Origin: an uncultured Marvinbryantia sp.
GTDB lineage: Bacteria; Bacillota; Clostridia; Lachnospirales; Lachnospiraceae
Reading direction: 5' to 3'
Assembly: GCA_934408725.1 (NCBI GenBank)
Contig: CAKRVB010000001.1
Location: 176,061 to 240,060 of the forward strand
Length of the DNA: 64,000 bases
Part shown: positions 35,451 through 43,961 of the stretch, piece after piece
How positions within the stretch are numbered: the first letter of the stretch is position 1
Layout of the letters: every line of letters begins with the position of its first letter
Notes under the pieces: model-generated
The model's input: the letters and a program-made list of their open reading frames with translations, nothing else
Told to the model about the DNA's origin: nothing
Databases searched by the model: none
Program-made: the position numbers and the translations under genes

Positions 35451-35516
35451 ATGAAGAAGTTTAAAGAAATGTTATCCGAATATTACTATAGTTTCGCTAA
35501 AGGATATCACATGTAA
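35451..35516 (+). CDS. 21-residue small protein with strong ribosome binding site
   Basis: A 21-residue reading frame, MKKFKEMLSEYYYSFAKGYH plus a final Met, begins eight bases after a perfect AAAAGGAGG. The sequence is Lys/Tyr-rich with a central YYYSF; a basic amphipathic helix is possible. A sigma-A type promoter lies about 95 bases upstream and a strong terminator 34 bases downstream, so the gene is a complete transcription unit of about 210 bases. No family is recognised. It could be a regulatory or membrane-active peptide, or the RNA itself may be the product. Confidence 0.6.
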   Translation: MKKFKEMLSEYYYSFAKGYHM

Positions 35517-35549
35517 TCTGATACTCACGACACAGAATATACACTCTCC

Positions 35550-35580
35550 GGGGGGCTGCCAAACGGCAGTCCCCCTTTTT
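35550..35580 (+). terminator. Terminator of the 21-codon gene
   Basis: GGGGGGCTGCC pairs with GGCAGTCCCCC around AAAC, followed by TTTTT. Directly before it is ATATACACTCTCC, also seen before the hairpin at 37897 (ATATACATTCTCC) and at 14473 (ATACACTCTCC). The following 230 bases to 35810 hold no gene I can support. Confidence 0.88.
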
Positions 35581-35810
35581 CAGAAATAAAGACAACATAA
35601 ATGGCACTTCTCCAGAAAACACCCCATCCGGGATATCTATCGTATAAGTTCTGGCTGTTTCATCTATCCCGGTATTCTCTTTCTATATAAAGAAACAGTA
35701 TTTTAATGGAAAATGCGTAATGGTGGTACACTTTTTCGGTCAAAAAAAGAGAGGGATGAAAATTATTTTGCTTTTCCACCCATCTCCCTGATATTTTATG
35801 TTTTGATTTT

Positions 35811-36488
35811 TTATGACCGAGAAATCTTGTCTGTCAGTTTCAATTCCTTCATCAGACGCTCCATATATTCTTCATCCTCAATGGCTCTCTTCATATCTTC
35901 CTGACGCCCAGACTTTATCAATCTGTTCATTAACTCTATCATCTCCTTGCGTCCAGATTCTCTTCCTTCTTCTCGTCCCTTTTCTCTGCTTGTTCTCATG
36001 GAACTCTGCCAATCCATCTGATAGCGTTCTCTGGCCTCACATTGCAGGCGGATTTTTTCGTCTTCTGATAATTTGCGTAAAGTAACTACTGCTTTTTTTA
36101 TGGATTCTGACTGTTCTGTCATCGCAAGAACCTCCTTCCATGTTTTCGCCTTAAATACGCAGGCCCAGTAGTACAATGCACTGTTTCGTTCTTCCTCTGG
36201 TACCTGTTTCAGACAAGATAAGTCTAATACGTGAAGCGCTATTTTTCCAGTAAATTCATATCCTGTTCTACGGTTTTTCAGTGCATATTCGTTATAAAAT
36301 GCCGCATCTTCCGGTATGTACAATAATGCACTTAACAACCCTTTCAATGCTTCTTTTGAAGTTTGAAATACGGAACGAAACATATAATCATTAGTCAACC
36401 CATACTCAACTTCTTGTTCTACGTCAATTGTACACAAAATTGCTTCATCTTTCTCTCGTTCTAATTCTTTGCTTTCTTTCTCTGTCAT
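35811..36488 (-). CDS. Rpn/PDDEXK-family protein lacking its nuclease core
   Basis: A 225-residue protein related to the recombination-promoting nuclease (Rpn) family. The N-terminus TNDYMFRSVFQTSKEALKGL and the block YEFTGKIALHVLDLSCLKQV belong to the family. Between them only about 20 residues remain where complete members have roughly 80 residues carrying the PD-(D/E)xK catalytic residues. Joining of LLYIPED to AAFYNEYALKN suggests an in-frame internal deletion. The C-terminus is a charged helix (SREKGREEGRESGRKEMIE). AAAGGAGAG precedes the ATG, so it may still be made, probably without nuclease activity. Confidence 0.75.
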   Translation of the reverse strand: MTEKESKELEREKDEAILCTIDVEQEVEYGLTNDYMFRSVFQTSKEALKGLLSALLYIPEDAAFYNEYALKNRRTGYEFTGKIALHVLDLSCLKQVPEEERNSALYYWACVFKAKTWKEVLAMTEQSESIKKAVVTLRKLSEDEKIRLQCEARERYQMDWQSSMRTSREKGREEGRESGRKEMIELMNRLIKSGRQEDMKRAIEDEEYMERLMKELKLTDKISRS

Positions 36489-36642
36489 AAGAAAACTCTC
36501 CTTTTATTTATTACATCTGTGGAATAAATGCCGAATGGCAGGATCTGTAAATTCCTGAAATGTAATTTTACCTTATCACAGAAGAAATGCTTTTACAAAC
36601 AAAATCGTTCGACAACTTTTGTGAATAAATTTTCTTTTTTCA

Positions 36643-36756
36643 CTATCTGACTGACTCCAGTTCCCTGACCACCCTTTCATTTACACTTGCCACAAATTCA
36701 CTGATCGCTTTATCATCTGGTTTGTCAGGCAGGCTTGTATTTTTTTGTTTGACGGA
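36643..36756 (-). pseudogene. Possible 3' remnant of an unrecognised gene
   Basis: An open frame of about 38 codons with no start ends at the TAG at 36643-36645. It contains LPDKPDDKAISEFVASVNER then VVRELESVR and has the look of a protein C-terminus: charged and helical. It stops at a TAA at its 5' end within the iteron-like repeats. I do not recognise the family. Confidence 0.3.
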
Positions 36757-36824
36757 AGTTATATAAAGTTATATAATTTTAAAAAAGTTATATAAACTTA
36801 TATAAGAATCAAAAAGTTATATAA
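36757..36824. repeat. Five AGTTATATAA repeats upstream of the ATPase gene
   Basis: Copies at 36757, 36767, 36786, 36796 (ACTTATATAA) and 36815. Start-to-start distances are 10, 19, 10 and 19 bases, close to one and two helical turns, so all sites face one side of the DNA. The core TTATATAA is itself palindromic. The last copy runs into the ribosome binding site of the gene that follows. This suits an operator array or replication-type iterons. Confidence 0.8.
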
Positions 36825-36836
36825 GAGGTGAATCAC

Positions 36837-37877
36837 ATGAACAATCCTTTTACTCTGTCCTTCGGGAAAAAGCCATTACAATATATTTCTCGTATTTCTC
36901 AGACAAATCAGATTCTGGAGACCTTCCGCTCTGCTGTTCCGTCCAATCAAATTTTTATGATTACCGGGGTTCGTGGGTCCGGAAAAACAGTCATGCTGAC
37001 CAGCATTGCTAATGAATTAAAACAAGATGATTCCTGGATTGTGATAGAACTGAATCCCACCAGAGATCTGCTGCAAAGTCTGGCCGCCAAGATCTATGGT
37101 CTGCCAGATATGCATTCTCGTTTTCTGAATGCCAGACTAGATTTCTCTGCATTCGGTCTTGGTGTGTCTGTAGAAAATGCTGCTCCGGTTACAGATATTG
37201 AAAATGTTCTGGAGTTGATGCTGGAACAGATCAAAAAATCCGGGAAACGACTTTTAGTGACAGTGGACGAAGTAACTCCTTCTGAATATATTCGGATTTT
37301 TGCCAGTTCCTTTCAGATTTTTCTTCGTCAGGATCAGCCCATTTTCCTGCTGATGACTGGATTATATGAGAATATTTATGATCTGCAGAATGACAGGTCT
37401 CTTACTTTTTTATACCGTGCGCCAAAGTTACTGCTGGAACCATTGAATTATTCCTCAGTAAGAAATCATTATCAGAAAATTTTCGATATTGATACAAAGA
37501 CAGCCGGAAAAATGACTGGATTAACGAAAGGCTATCCTTTTGCGTTTCAGGTTCTGGGATATCTGTACTGGGAAAATCGGAATTGTAAAAACATAGAAGA
37601 TATCCTCCCAGAATACGACCAGTATCTGGAAGAATATGTTTACAGTAAAATCTGGTCTGAACTGTCCAGCCTTGATCAAAAAGTACTGATGAACATCTCT
37701 CCTGATGAAGAACTGAAAGTAAAAGAACTGCGCGACCGTCTTCAGATGTCCTCTGAACTTTTTTCCGTATATCGTGACCGTCTGAAGCGGAAAGGTGTCA
37801 TTGATACAAGGGAATATGGAAAAATTTCCTTTGCACTGCCAAGATTTGCACATTTTGTAGAAATGCAGAAGCTTTGA
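36837..37877 (+). CDS. AAA-type ATPase with C-terminal winged-helix region
   Basis: A 346-residue protein of the archaeal-ATPase-like (ATPase_2/STAND-related) group. Walker A is TGVRGSGKTVMLTSI, Walker B RLLVTVDEVTPSE, and a sensor-like LMTGLYENIYDL follows. The last 80 residues (LSSLDQKVLMNIS to KISFALPRFAHFV) resemble a winged helix with RDRLKRKGVID as its recognition region, so the protein may bind DNA. ATG 36837 follows AGAGG; a GTG at 36828 is also in frame. Five repeats precede it. There is no partner gene, so the target is unknown. Confidence 0.78.
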   Translation: MNNPFTLSFGKKPLQYISRISQTNQILETFRSAVPSNQIFMITGVRGSGKTVMLTSIANELKQDDSWIVIELNPTRDLLQSLAAKIYGLPDMHSRFLNARLDFSAFGLGVSVENAAPVTDIENVLELMLEQIKKSGKRLLVTVDEVTPSEYIRIFASSFQIFLRQDQPIFLLMTGLYENIYDLQNDRSLTFLYRAPKLLLEPLNYSSVRNHYQKIFDIDTKTAGKMTGLTKGYPFAFQVLGYLYWENRNCKNIEDILPEYDQYLEEYVYSKIWSELSSLDQKVLMNISPDEELKVKELRDRLQMSSELFSVYRDRLKRKGVIDTREYGKISFALPRFAHFVEMQKL

Positions 37878-37896
37878 TTCTAAATATACATTCTCC

Positions 37897-37928
37897 GGGG
37901 GACTGCTGAAATGGCAGTCCCCCTTTTT
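37897..37928 (+). terminator. Terminator after the ATPase gene
   Basis: GGGGGACTGC (37897-37906) pairs with GCAGTCCCCC (37914-37923), followed by TTTTT. The preceding AATATACATTCTCC matches the block before the 35550 terminator. Confidence 0.85.
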
Positions 37929-38919
37929 ATGATTGAGAAATCTCATCGATTAATTTCAGTTCTTCTTCTGTAAATGGCGCACAGGAAATTGCTTTGATGT
38001 TGTCCAGAATCTGTTGAGATCTGGAAGCACCTATCAGAACACTGGTTACTTCCTTATGATAAAGCAGCCATCCAAGTGCCATATCTGCCAGTTTTTCACC
38101 ACGCTGCGCAGCCAGTTCGTTCAGCTTGCGTATCTGTCCCAGTCTGTGCTCATCCAGCGTACTTTCCTTCAGGAATCTGTCATCGGTGCGGATACGGCTG
38201 TCCTCAGGAATGCCGTGAAGATAACGATCCGTAAGCTGTCCCTGTGCCAACGGACTGAAGGTGATCAGACCTTTTTGCAGTTCACCGGTCATTTGCTTCA
38301 ATCCATTTTTCTCTACCGTTCTGTCAAATATCGAATACCGATTCTGGTTAATCACAAACGGACAACGAAGTTCCTGCAGAATCGCAGCTGCTTTTTTCAA
38401 TGTTGCACCATCATAGTTGGAAAGCCCGACATAAATTGCCTTACCACTCTGTACTGCGCTGGCCAGCGCTCCCATAGTCTCGTCTAGTGGTGTATCTGGA
38501 TCCATTCGATGATGATAGAAAATATCCACATACTCCAGTCCCATACGCTTCAGACTCTGATCCAGGCTGGCAAGGAGATATTTGCGGCTTCCCCAGTTGC
38601 CATAAGGGCCATCCCACATCTCATATCCGGCTTTTGTCGTAATAATCAGCTCATCACGGTAAACGCCCAGATCTTCTTTTAAGATCCTGCCAAAATTTTT
38701 CTCTGCACTGCCCGGTTCCGGTCCATAATTATTTGCCAGATCAAACTGTGTGATTCCTTGGTCAAATGCGTTAAAGCAAAGTTCTCTCATATTTTCAAAC
38801 TTTGCCGTATCTCCAAAATTATGCCACAGTCCGAGTGACACCTTTGGCAACATCAGTCCGCTGTTTCCACAGCGGTTATATTCCATGGTAGTGTATCTTT
38901 CTTTTGATGCCGTATACAT
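37927..38919 (-). CDS. Aldo/keto reductase, YghZ/Kvbeta-like
   Basis: A 330-residue TIM-barrel oxidoreductase using NADPH. The catalytic tetrad positions are seen in FDLANNYGP (Asp, Tyr), ITTKAGYEMW (Lys) and DIFYHHRMDP (His). The C-terminal NADPH-binding segment VLIGASRSQQILDNI is present. GMSNYD-type VGLSNYDGATL follows the pattern of L-glyceraldehyde-3-phosphate reductase relatives. The ATG at 38919 follows AGGGGG at a good distance; an internal Met twelve residues later is less likely. Substrate is unknown, and the gene is convergent with the ATPase gene. Confidence 0.9.
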   Translation of the reverse strand: MYTASKERYTTMEYNRCGNSGLMLPKVSLGLWHNFGDTAKFENMRELCFNAFDQGITQFDLANNYGPEPGSAEKNFGRILKEDLGVYRDELIITTKAGYEMWDGPYGNWGSRKYLLASLDQSLKRMGLEYVDIFYHHRMDPDTPLDETMGALASAVQSGKAIYVGLSNYDGATLKKAAAILQELRCPFVINQNRYSIFDRTVEKNGLKQMTGELQKGLITFSPLAQGQLTDRYLHGIPEDSRIRTDDRFLKESTLDEHRLGQIRKLNELAAQRGEKLADMALGWLLYHKEVTSVLIGASRSQQILDNIKAISCAPFTEEELKLIDEISQS

Positions 38920-38968
38920 AGTTAATTTCCCCCTGTTTTGATATAGATTTCCCCAGAGACTTCATAAA

Positions 38969-39093
38969 AGCCATAAAACTCCATCCTCAATGGCATTGGC
39001 CTCCGACACCCGTTCCAAACAAAATAAGTCTAGCACGTGAAAAGCTATTTTTCCAGTGAATTTAAAAGAGCCGCTAAACTCCGTCCCCACTGG
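38969..39093 (-). pseudogene. Rpn-family fragment between two direct repeat copies
   Basis: On the minus strand, 39001-39063 reads KFTGKIAFHVLDLFCLERVS, closely matching EFTGKIALHVLDLSCLKQVP in the gene at 35811. It has no start, stop or other domain. It is flanked by direct copies of the GGGGACGGAGTTT repeat arm at 38969-38993 (decayed) and 39068-39093, about 100 bases apart. It is a fragment left by insertion, deletion or gene conversion. Confidence 0.8.
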
Positions 39094-39193
39094 TTGACTT
39101 ATTCTGGATAATGTGCGACAATACTTTTATGGTTGAAAGTGCTAAAGCGTAATTGTGACAGCATTTTTTAATAAATATAGGGAGGCATGTTAC

Positions 39194-39598
39194 ATGTTAA
39201 AGCAGATTACTGTTTATGCAGAAAATAAGAAAGGAACTATGAAGGATATCACTGGTATTCTTGCCAGCCACGATATCAATATCTGGGGTTCTGTTACCAA
39301 TGAAAGTTCTGAATTCGGAATGGTTCGAATGATTGTATCCGATCCGGACAAGGCACTGAAAGAGCTCACTGCTCAGGATTATCTTTGCCGGATGACCAGT
39401 GTCATCGGCGTAGAAGTGGAAGATGAAGTGGGTAATTTAAATGCGCTTCTGACCGCTTTTCTGGACTCCAATATCAATGTGGATTATGTATACCTTTCCT
39501 TTAACCGAGATACCGGCAAACCGGTTCTGGTGCTCCATACGGAAGATCTGGAAGAGGCAGAATCCTGTATCTTATCCAAAGGATTCTCAGCACTTTAA
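39194..39598 (+). CDS. Tandem ACT-domain protein
   Basis: A 134-residue protein made of two ACT-like units: residues 1-70 (QITVYAENKKGTMKDITGIL) and 71-134 (VGNLNALLTAFLDSNINVDYVY). Such stand-alone proteins bind amino acids or similar small ligands and often regulate enzymes. The start is ATG 39194 with GGAGG eight bases upstream. No neighbour shares a pathway, so the ligand is unknown. A terminator at 39614 ends the unit. Confidence 0.82.
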   Translation: MLKQITVYAENKKGTMKDITGILASHDINIWGSVTNESSEFGMVRMIVSDPDKALKELTAQDYLCRMTSVIGVEVEDEVGNLNALLTAFLDSNINVDYVYLSFNRDTGKPVLVLHTEDLEEAESCILSKGFSAL

Positions 39599-39613
39599 AG
39601 ATACATGAGAAAA

Positions 39614-39641
39614 AGCAGCTGATTCACACAGCTGCTCTTTT
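39614..39641. terminator. Terminator after the ACT gene
   Basis: AGCAGCTG (39614-39621) pairs with CAGCTGCT (39629-39636), followed by CTTTTTA. Being between convergent genes, it may work both ways. Confidence 0.8.
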
Positions 39642-39649
39642 TATACATA

Positions 39650-40570
39650 TTATCTGTCCCAGCACGCCGCAAGATGACCTTTTTGCTCTGTCATCTGTGG
39701 TCTCTCCTGCTCACATTTTGAGGTTGCATAAGGGCAGTATTCATAAAACTTACACCCGGATGCAGAAGGTTCTCTCAGACTGCTGCAGCTGATAAATTGA
39801 AAGTTTCTGTCAACCCGTGGCTTCAATACGCATTGTAACAGCAGTCTGGTATATGGGTGTACCGGATGATCCAGAACCTCTTCTGCAGTTCCCGTCTCAA
39901 CCACAGATCCCTTATACATCACAGCAATACGATTACAAATATTTTTTGCAAGAAGAAGATCATGGGTAATGAACATATAGGCCATATTTTTTTCCTTTTG
40001 CAAATGCTTCAGGAGTGTAATGATCTGCGCCTGTACCGACACATCCAACGCCGATGTTGCTTCATCACAGATCAACAGCTTGGGCGATGAAACAATTGCC
40101 CGCGCAATTGCTGCCCGCTGACATTCTCCACCACTGAGCTGGCAAATTTTCCTGTTATAATAGGAAGACTTTAGCCCCACATACTCGATGGCTTCTTTTG
40201 CCCTGCGCTCCAGTTCTGCTTTTCCCGGATTCTCGAAGTACTTTAATCCCTGCTTTACGCTGTTAAGCAGGGTATAGCGCGGATCAAAGGAATCCACCGG
40301 ATTCTGAAAAATCATCTGCAGATTTTTTCTGCTTTCTTTCACTGCCTGACGGGTATCTAGCTCTCTCCCATCAAAAATAATCCTTCCTCCGTCTGCCTCT
40401 TTTAAATGCATAACTAATGAAGCAGTTGTACTTTTTCCGCATCCGGATTCCCCTACTATACCCAGGCATTCTCCCTCTTCTATATGCAGGCTGACATTAT
40501 CCACTGCTGTAAACCTGGACTTTCCATTGCTAAATTCTTTGTATAGATCTTTGATTTCAAGTAAACTCAC
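39650..40570 (-). CDS. Peptide/nickel-type ABC ATPase (second ATPase of importer 1)
   Basis: A 306-residue OppF/DppF-type ATPase. Walker A is GESGCGKSTTAS, the Q-loop QMIFQNPVDSFDPRYTL, the signature LSGGECQRAAIARA and Walker B LLICDEATSALDVS. The C-terminus carries the family cysteine-containing zone (SGCKFYEYCPYATSKC) that can hold an iron-sulfur cluster. It is the last gene of importer 1 (two permeases, binding protein, two ATPases) and follows its partner by one base. Confidence 0.92.
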   Translation of the reverse strand: MSLLEIKDLYKEFSNGKSRFTAVDNVSLHIEEGECLGIVGESGCGKSTTASLVMHLKEADGGRIIFDGRELDTRQAVKESRKNLQMIFQNPVDSFDPRYTLLNSVKQGLKYFENPGKAELERRAKEAIEYVGLKSSYYNRKICQLSGGECQRAAIARAIVSSPKLLICDEATSALDVSVQAQIITLLKHLQKEKNMAYMFITHDLLLAKNICNRIAVMYKGSVVETGTAEEVLDHPVHPYTRLLLQCVLKPRVDRNFQFISCSSLREPSASGCKFYEYCPYATSKCEQERPQMTEQKGHLAACWDR

Positions 40571-40571
40571 G

Positions 40572-41543
40572 TTATTTTGAACCTCCGGATTTTAATGGAT
40601 GAAAGCACCTCACCCAATGCCTATCTTCGTTTTCTTCTCTGGAAGGCATTTCATTGTTACACATATCGGTTGCATACGGGCATCTGGGCGCAAAAGGGCA
40701 GCCTGCTATTTCTGTATTTAAGTCTGGCGGCATCCCCTCGATCCCTTTCGGATCTTCTCCGAATTCTGACGGAGCAGCTTCTATTAATGCTCTGGTATAG
40801 GGATGAAATGGTGAAGAAAGAATCTCTTCTGTTTTTCCCCATTCTACCATCCGCCCCGCATACATAACTCCAACGGTATCGCAGAGCTGTGCCACTACGC
40901 CGATACTATGTGTCACCAGCATAATGGCCGTCTGAAATTCTTCCCGCAGGTCATGCATTTCTTTCAGCACGCTCATCTGTACCGTCACATCCAGTGCAGA
41001 TGTGGGTTCATCCGCAAGAATAACCTGAGGATGATTGGCCATTGCCAGTGCAATGCCCACTCTCTGATTCATTCCACCCGAAAGTTCAAAGGAATAACTG
41101 TTCAAAATGCGTTCCGGATCCGGCATACGAAGCTGCCTCAGTAATTCTGCCGCATATCTGTAACATTCTTTTCTGGAATGCTTCTGCCCATGGCTGTTCA
41201 TAATTTCCCAAAAATGATATCCGATTGTTTTTACCGGATTACATGCTTCCCCTGAATTCTGAAAAACCATACTGATTTTCGAACCACGAAATTGCCGCAG
41301 GCTTTCCTCGCTGGCAGATACGAGATCCTTTCCTTCAAACAGAATACTGCCCTCCATAATGCTCATATTTTCATCTGTCAGCATCATGAGTGTTCGAAGC
41401 AATGTACTTTTCCCGCAGCCAGACTCTCCCACCAGACCGACAATTTCCCCTTTATGTAACATAAGGTCAATATCACGAACCACCGGTTTCCTTTCATATC
41501 CAATGGTCAGATTTTTTACTTCGAGCAATTTTTCCATATTCAT
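40572..41543 (-). CDS. Peptide/nickel-type ABC ATPase (first ATPase of importer 1)
   Basis: A 323-residue OppD/DppD-type ATPase with Walker A GESGCGKSTLLRT, Q-loop SMVFQNSGEACNPVKT, signature LSGGMNQRVGIALA and Walker B VILADEPTSALDVT. The C-terminal CPFAPRCPYATDMCNN is the usual four-cysteine motif. It lies 21 bases after the binding-protein gene. With the other ATPase it powers the permeases encoded at 43139 and 43962. Confidence 0.92.
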   Translation of the reverse strand: MNMEKLLEVKNLTIGYERKPVVRDIDLMLHKGEIVGLVGESGCGKSTLLRTLMMLTDENMSIMEGSILFEGKDLVSASEESLRQFRGSKISMVFQNSGEACNPVKTIGYHFWEIMNSHGQKHSRKECYRYAAELLRQLRMPDPERILNSYSFELSGGMNQRVGIALAMANHPQVILADEPTSALDVTVQMSVLKEMHDLREEFQTAIMLVTHSIGVVAQLCDTVGVMYAGRMVEWGKTEEILSSPFHPYTRALIEAAPSEFGEDPKGIEGMPPDLNTEIAGCPFAPRCPYATDMCNNEMPSREENEDRHWVRCFHPLKSGGSK

Positions 41544-41564
41544 ACGCCTTTTCCCGTAAACACA

Positions 41565-43106
41565 TTATTCTGACATAGTTGTCTGATAATTAATCACGTA
41601 ATATTCTGATGGATTGGTTGGACAATTTTCTACATTTTTCTTCATTACATTTGTAAATTTGGAATGTCCGATTACAATATATCCTGCATCATCCATGACC
41701 TTCTGCTGGATCTCAACTGCAAGTTCATTTCTTTTTTCTGTATCAAATTCATCATCCAGCCGGCTGATCAGTTCATCTACTTCTGCATTACTGTAATGTC
41801 CATAATTTGCGGAACTATCTGTCTTTAATGCCAGATCAGAGAAATACTGAGGATCTCCTGTCGGGCACATCGTCATAGAAATCATCATCAGGTCAAAATC
41901 TCCATTTCCCTGTTTTTCTACAACAGCATCATAGGCCCCTGCATCAATATCCAGTCCGATTCCAATCTCGCTGAATGCATCTGCCATTGCCTGTGCGTAC
42001 AATGGAAGTTCTGCTTTTGTAGTATAAGTGCAGATTCTGAATTTCAGTTCTTTTCCGTCCTTATCCAGTGTTCCATCTCCATTGGTATCTTCATAACCAG
42101 CCTCAGCCAGCATTTCCTTTGCGCCCTCGATGTCATATTCGTATCCATCTACAGAGGAACCTCCAAAAGCGGTATTATCCGGGAATAATGCAGTTGCCGC
42201 CTCTGATCCTCCTTTATTCAATATGGAAGCATAGCTTTCTTTATCAATTGCCATAGACATTGCTTTTCGTACGGCACTGTCCTGAAGAAGTTCATTTTCA
42301 AAATTAAACCAGATCACCTGTCCTCTGGAACCGACCTGCCCATCTACCACAAAATTATCATCATTCTGGAACAGTTCCAGACTTGATGCCGGAATGGTCA
42401 GAGTCACATCTGACTCTCCATTCTGCTGCGCCATTGTCAGTGCACTGACATCATCCAGGATATTAAATGTTGCGCTTTCCAGTGCCGGTGTTCCCTGCCA
42501 GTATCCATCATACCGTTCTACTACTGCCTGCTTTTTCACATCATAAGAAACCACTTTGTACGGGCCGGTTCCAATCAGATCTGTGGCATTATTGGCAGGA
42601 TCCATATTTTCACTGACATAGTAAATTCCTGTCAATGGTGTTGTCAGTGCTGACTGAAATGACGGAATCGGCTGTGTTGTAGTTACCGTAAGCGTCTGTC
42701 CATCTGCCTCCACAGAATCGATATATAAGGTCTCATTAAATCGTGCATTGATTCCTGCCGTTCTTTCCCAGCAGTCCTTCACGCTCTGCGCCGTCATCTT
42801 TTCCCCGTTCTGAAATGTCACATCATCACGCAGTGTCAGTACCCAGGTAAGAGGATCCGTATTTTCCGCACTCTCGCACAGAAATGGCTGTGCAGACAGA
42901 TTTTGATCCAGTACAAACAAGGTTTCTGTCACTCCATAACGTGATGTATACCAGTCATTCCACCCTTCCGCAATATCCATGGAGGTCGGTGCCTGTGTAT
43001 CTGCAAAAGTCATCGTTTCTGTCGCAGCCTGTGCGCCACATGGAACAATGCTGAGTGTTGCTGCCAGGGCCATACATAAAATTGTTCTGATTTTTAAATT
43101 TTTCAT
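41565..43106 (-). CDS. Peptide/nickel-type substrate-binding protein of importer 1
   Basis: A 513-residue type 2 binding protein (SBP_bac_5). The signal peptide ends near CGAQAATE; the Cys does not sit in a lipobox. Family signatures are LTWVLTLRDDVTFQNGEKMT and DLIGTGPYKVVSYD, with AVRKAMSMAIDKESY further on. The start is ATG 43106 after AAAGGA; an upstream Met would add only lysines. The gene lies between the permease and ATPase genes, not first as in importers 2 and 3. Ligand unknown; context favours a metal chelate. Confidence 0.88.
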   Translation of the reverse strand: MKNLKIRTILCMALAATLSIVPCGAQAATETMTFADTQAPTSMDIAEGWNDWYTSRYGVTETLFVLDQNLSAQPFLCESAENTDPLTWVLTLRDDVTFQNGEKMTAQSVKDCWERTAGINARFNETLYIDSVEADGQTLTVTTTQPIPSFQSALTTPLTGIYYVSENMDPANNATDLIGTGPYKVVSYDVKKQAVVERYDGYWQGTPALESATFNILDDVSALTMAQQNGESDVTLTIPASSLELFQNDDNFVVDGQVGSRGQVIWFNFENELLQDSAVRKAMSMAIDKESYASILNKGGSEAATALFPDNTAFGGSSVDGYEYDIEGAKEMLAEAGYEDTNGDGTLDKDGKELKFRICTYTTKAELPLYAQAMADAFSEIGIGLDIDAGAYDAVVEKQGNGDFDLMMISMTMCPTGDPQYFSDLALKTDSSANYGHYSNAEVDELISRLDDEFDTEKRNELAVEIQQKVMDDAGYIVIGHSKFTNVMKKNVENCPTNPSEYYVINYQTTMSE

Positions 43107-43138
43107 TTTCTTTTTTCCTTTCATCTGTAAAAATGTTT

Positions 43139-43924
43139 CTATTGAAGATTCAGCCGATCTCTCAGCTTTTCTCCAAAAAGATTAAATATAATAACGGTAA
43201 TAAAAATAGCTATTCCTGGGATCACAATCAGAAGCTGGTTGGTCTGCATATACTGCCGTCCTGCGCTCATCATTGCTCCCCACTCTGCCATTGGCGTTTT
43301 TATTCCCATTCCCAGGAATGACAGTGCCGATATCTCCATGATAATAGATCCTATATCCAATGCCGCTGTAACAATCATGTCAGGAAATACATTTGGGAAA
43401 ATATGCCTTACCATAATACCGATTTCTGATTCCCCACACACTTTTGCCGCCTGAATAAAGGTTCTCTCTTTCAGGGAAATTACAATACTTCTGGACAGTC
43501 TGGCATATTCTGTCCAGTATACTGCACATAATGCCAATATCGTATTACGGATCCCAATTCCAAGGACCCCGGCCACTGCAATTGCCAGAATCATTCTCGG
43601 GAAGGCCTGAAATACAGTTGTAATCCGATTCAGCAGACCATCCACCCATCCGCCCAGATAACCGGCCAGAATTCCCAGCGCTGCGCCAAGTATAAAAACA
43701 ATCACTACCACAATCAAACTGGCAAATAATGAGGTCCTTGCGCCGTATAAGATACGGGACAGTATGCATCTTCCCAGTTCATCCGTGCCAAGAGGGTACT
43801 TACCGCCCGGTGCAGCCAGCTGATAGAGAATATCCGTTTTATATGGATCGTTTGGTGCCAGCAGCGGTGCCAGAATAGCTGTCAAAAATAATAACAGCAG
43901 GAAAAAACACATAATATAAAACAT
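43139..43924 (-). CDS. Peptide/nickel-type ABC permease DppC/NikC-like of importer 1
   Basis: A 261-residue permease with five or six membrane helices. The N-terminus has APNDPYKTDILYQLAAPGG then PLGTDELGRCILSRILYGART, the hallmark of the DppC side. The coupling loop is RHIFPNVFPDMIV, and AEWGAMMSAGRQYMQTN precedes the last helix. It pairs with the DppB-like permease encoded 37 bases upstream. Confidence 0.92.
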   Translation of the reverse strand: MFYIMCFFLLLLFLTAILAPLLAPNDPYKTDILYQLAAPGGKYPLGTDELGRCILSRILYGARTSLFASLIVVVIVFILGAALGILAGYLGGWVDGLLNRITTVFQAFPRMILAIAVAGVLGIGIRNTILALCAVYWTEYARLSRSIVISLKERTFIQAAKVCGESEIGIMVRHIFPNVFPDMIVTAALDIGSIIMEISALSFLGMGIKTPMAEWGAMMSAGRQYMQTNQLLIVIPGIAIFITVIIFNLFGEKLRDRLNLQ

Positions 43925-43961
43925 GGTTTCCGAATGTCCGCTTTTTTTCTTCGAAACTTTT

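Noticed and set aside
35585..35690. Coding-like minus-strand stretch (TGIDETARTYTIDIPDGVFS) between the 21-codon gene and the Rpn gene
   Set aside because: It has a peptide-like look but no start, family or ribosome binding site; it may be a gene remnant, but evidence is too thin to list it.
36757..36824. CRISPR array
   Set aside because: The repeats are 10 bases long with spacers of 0 or 9 bases and no cas genes are nearby; spacing fits an operator or iteron array.
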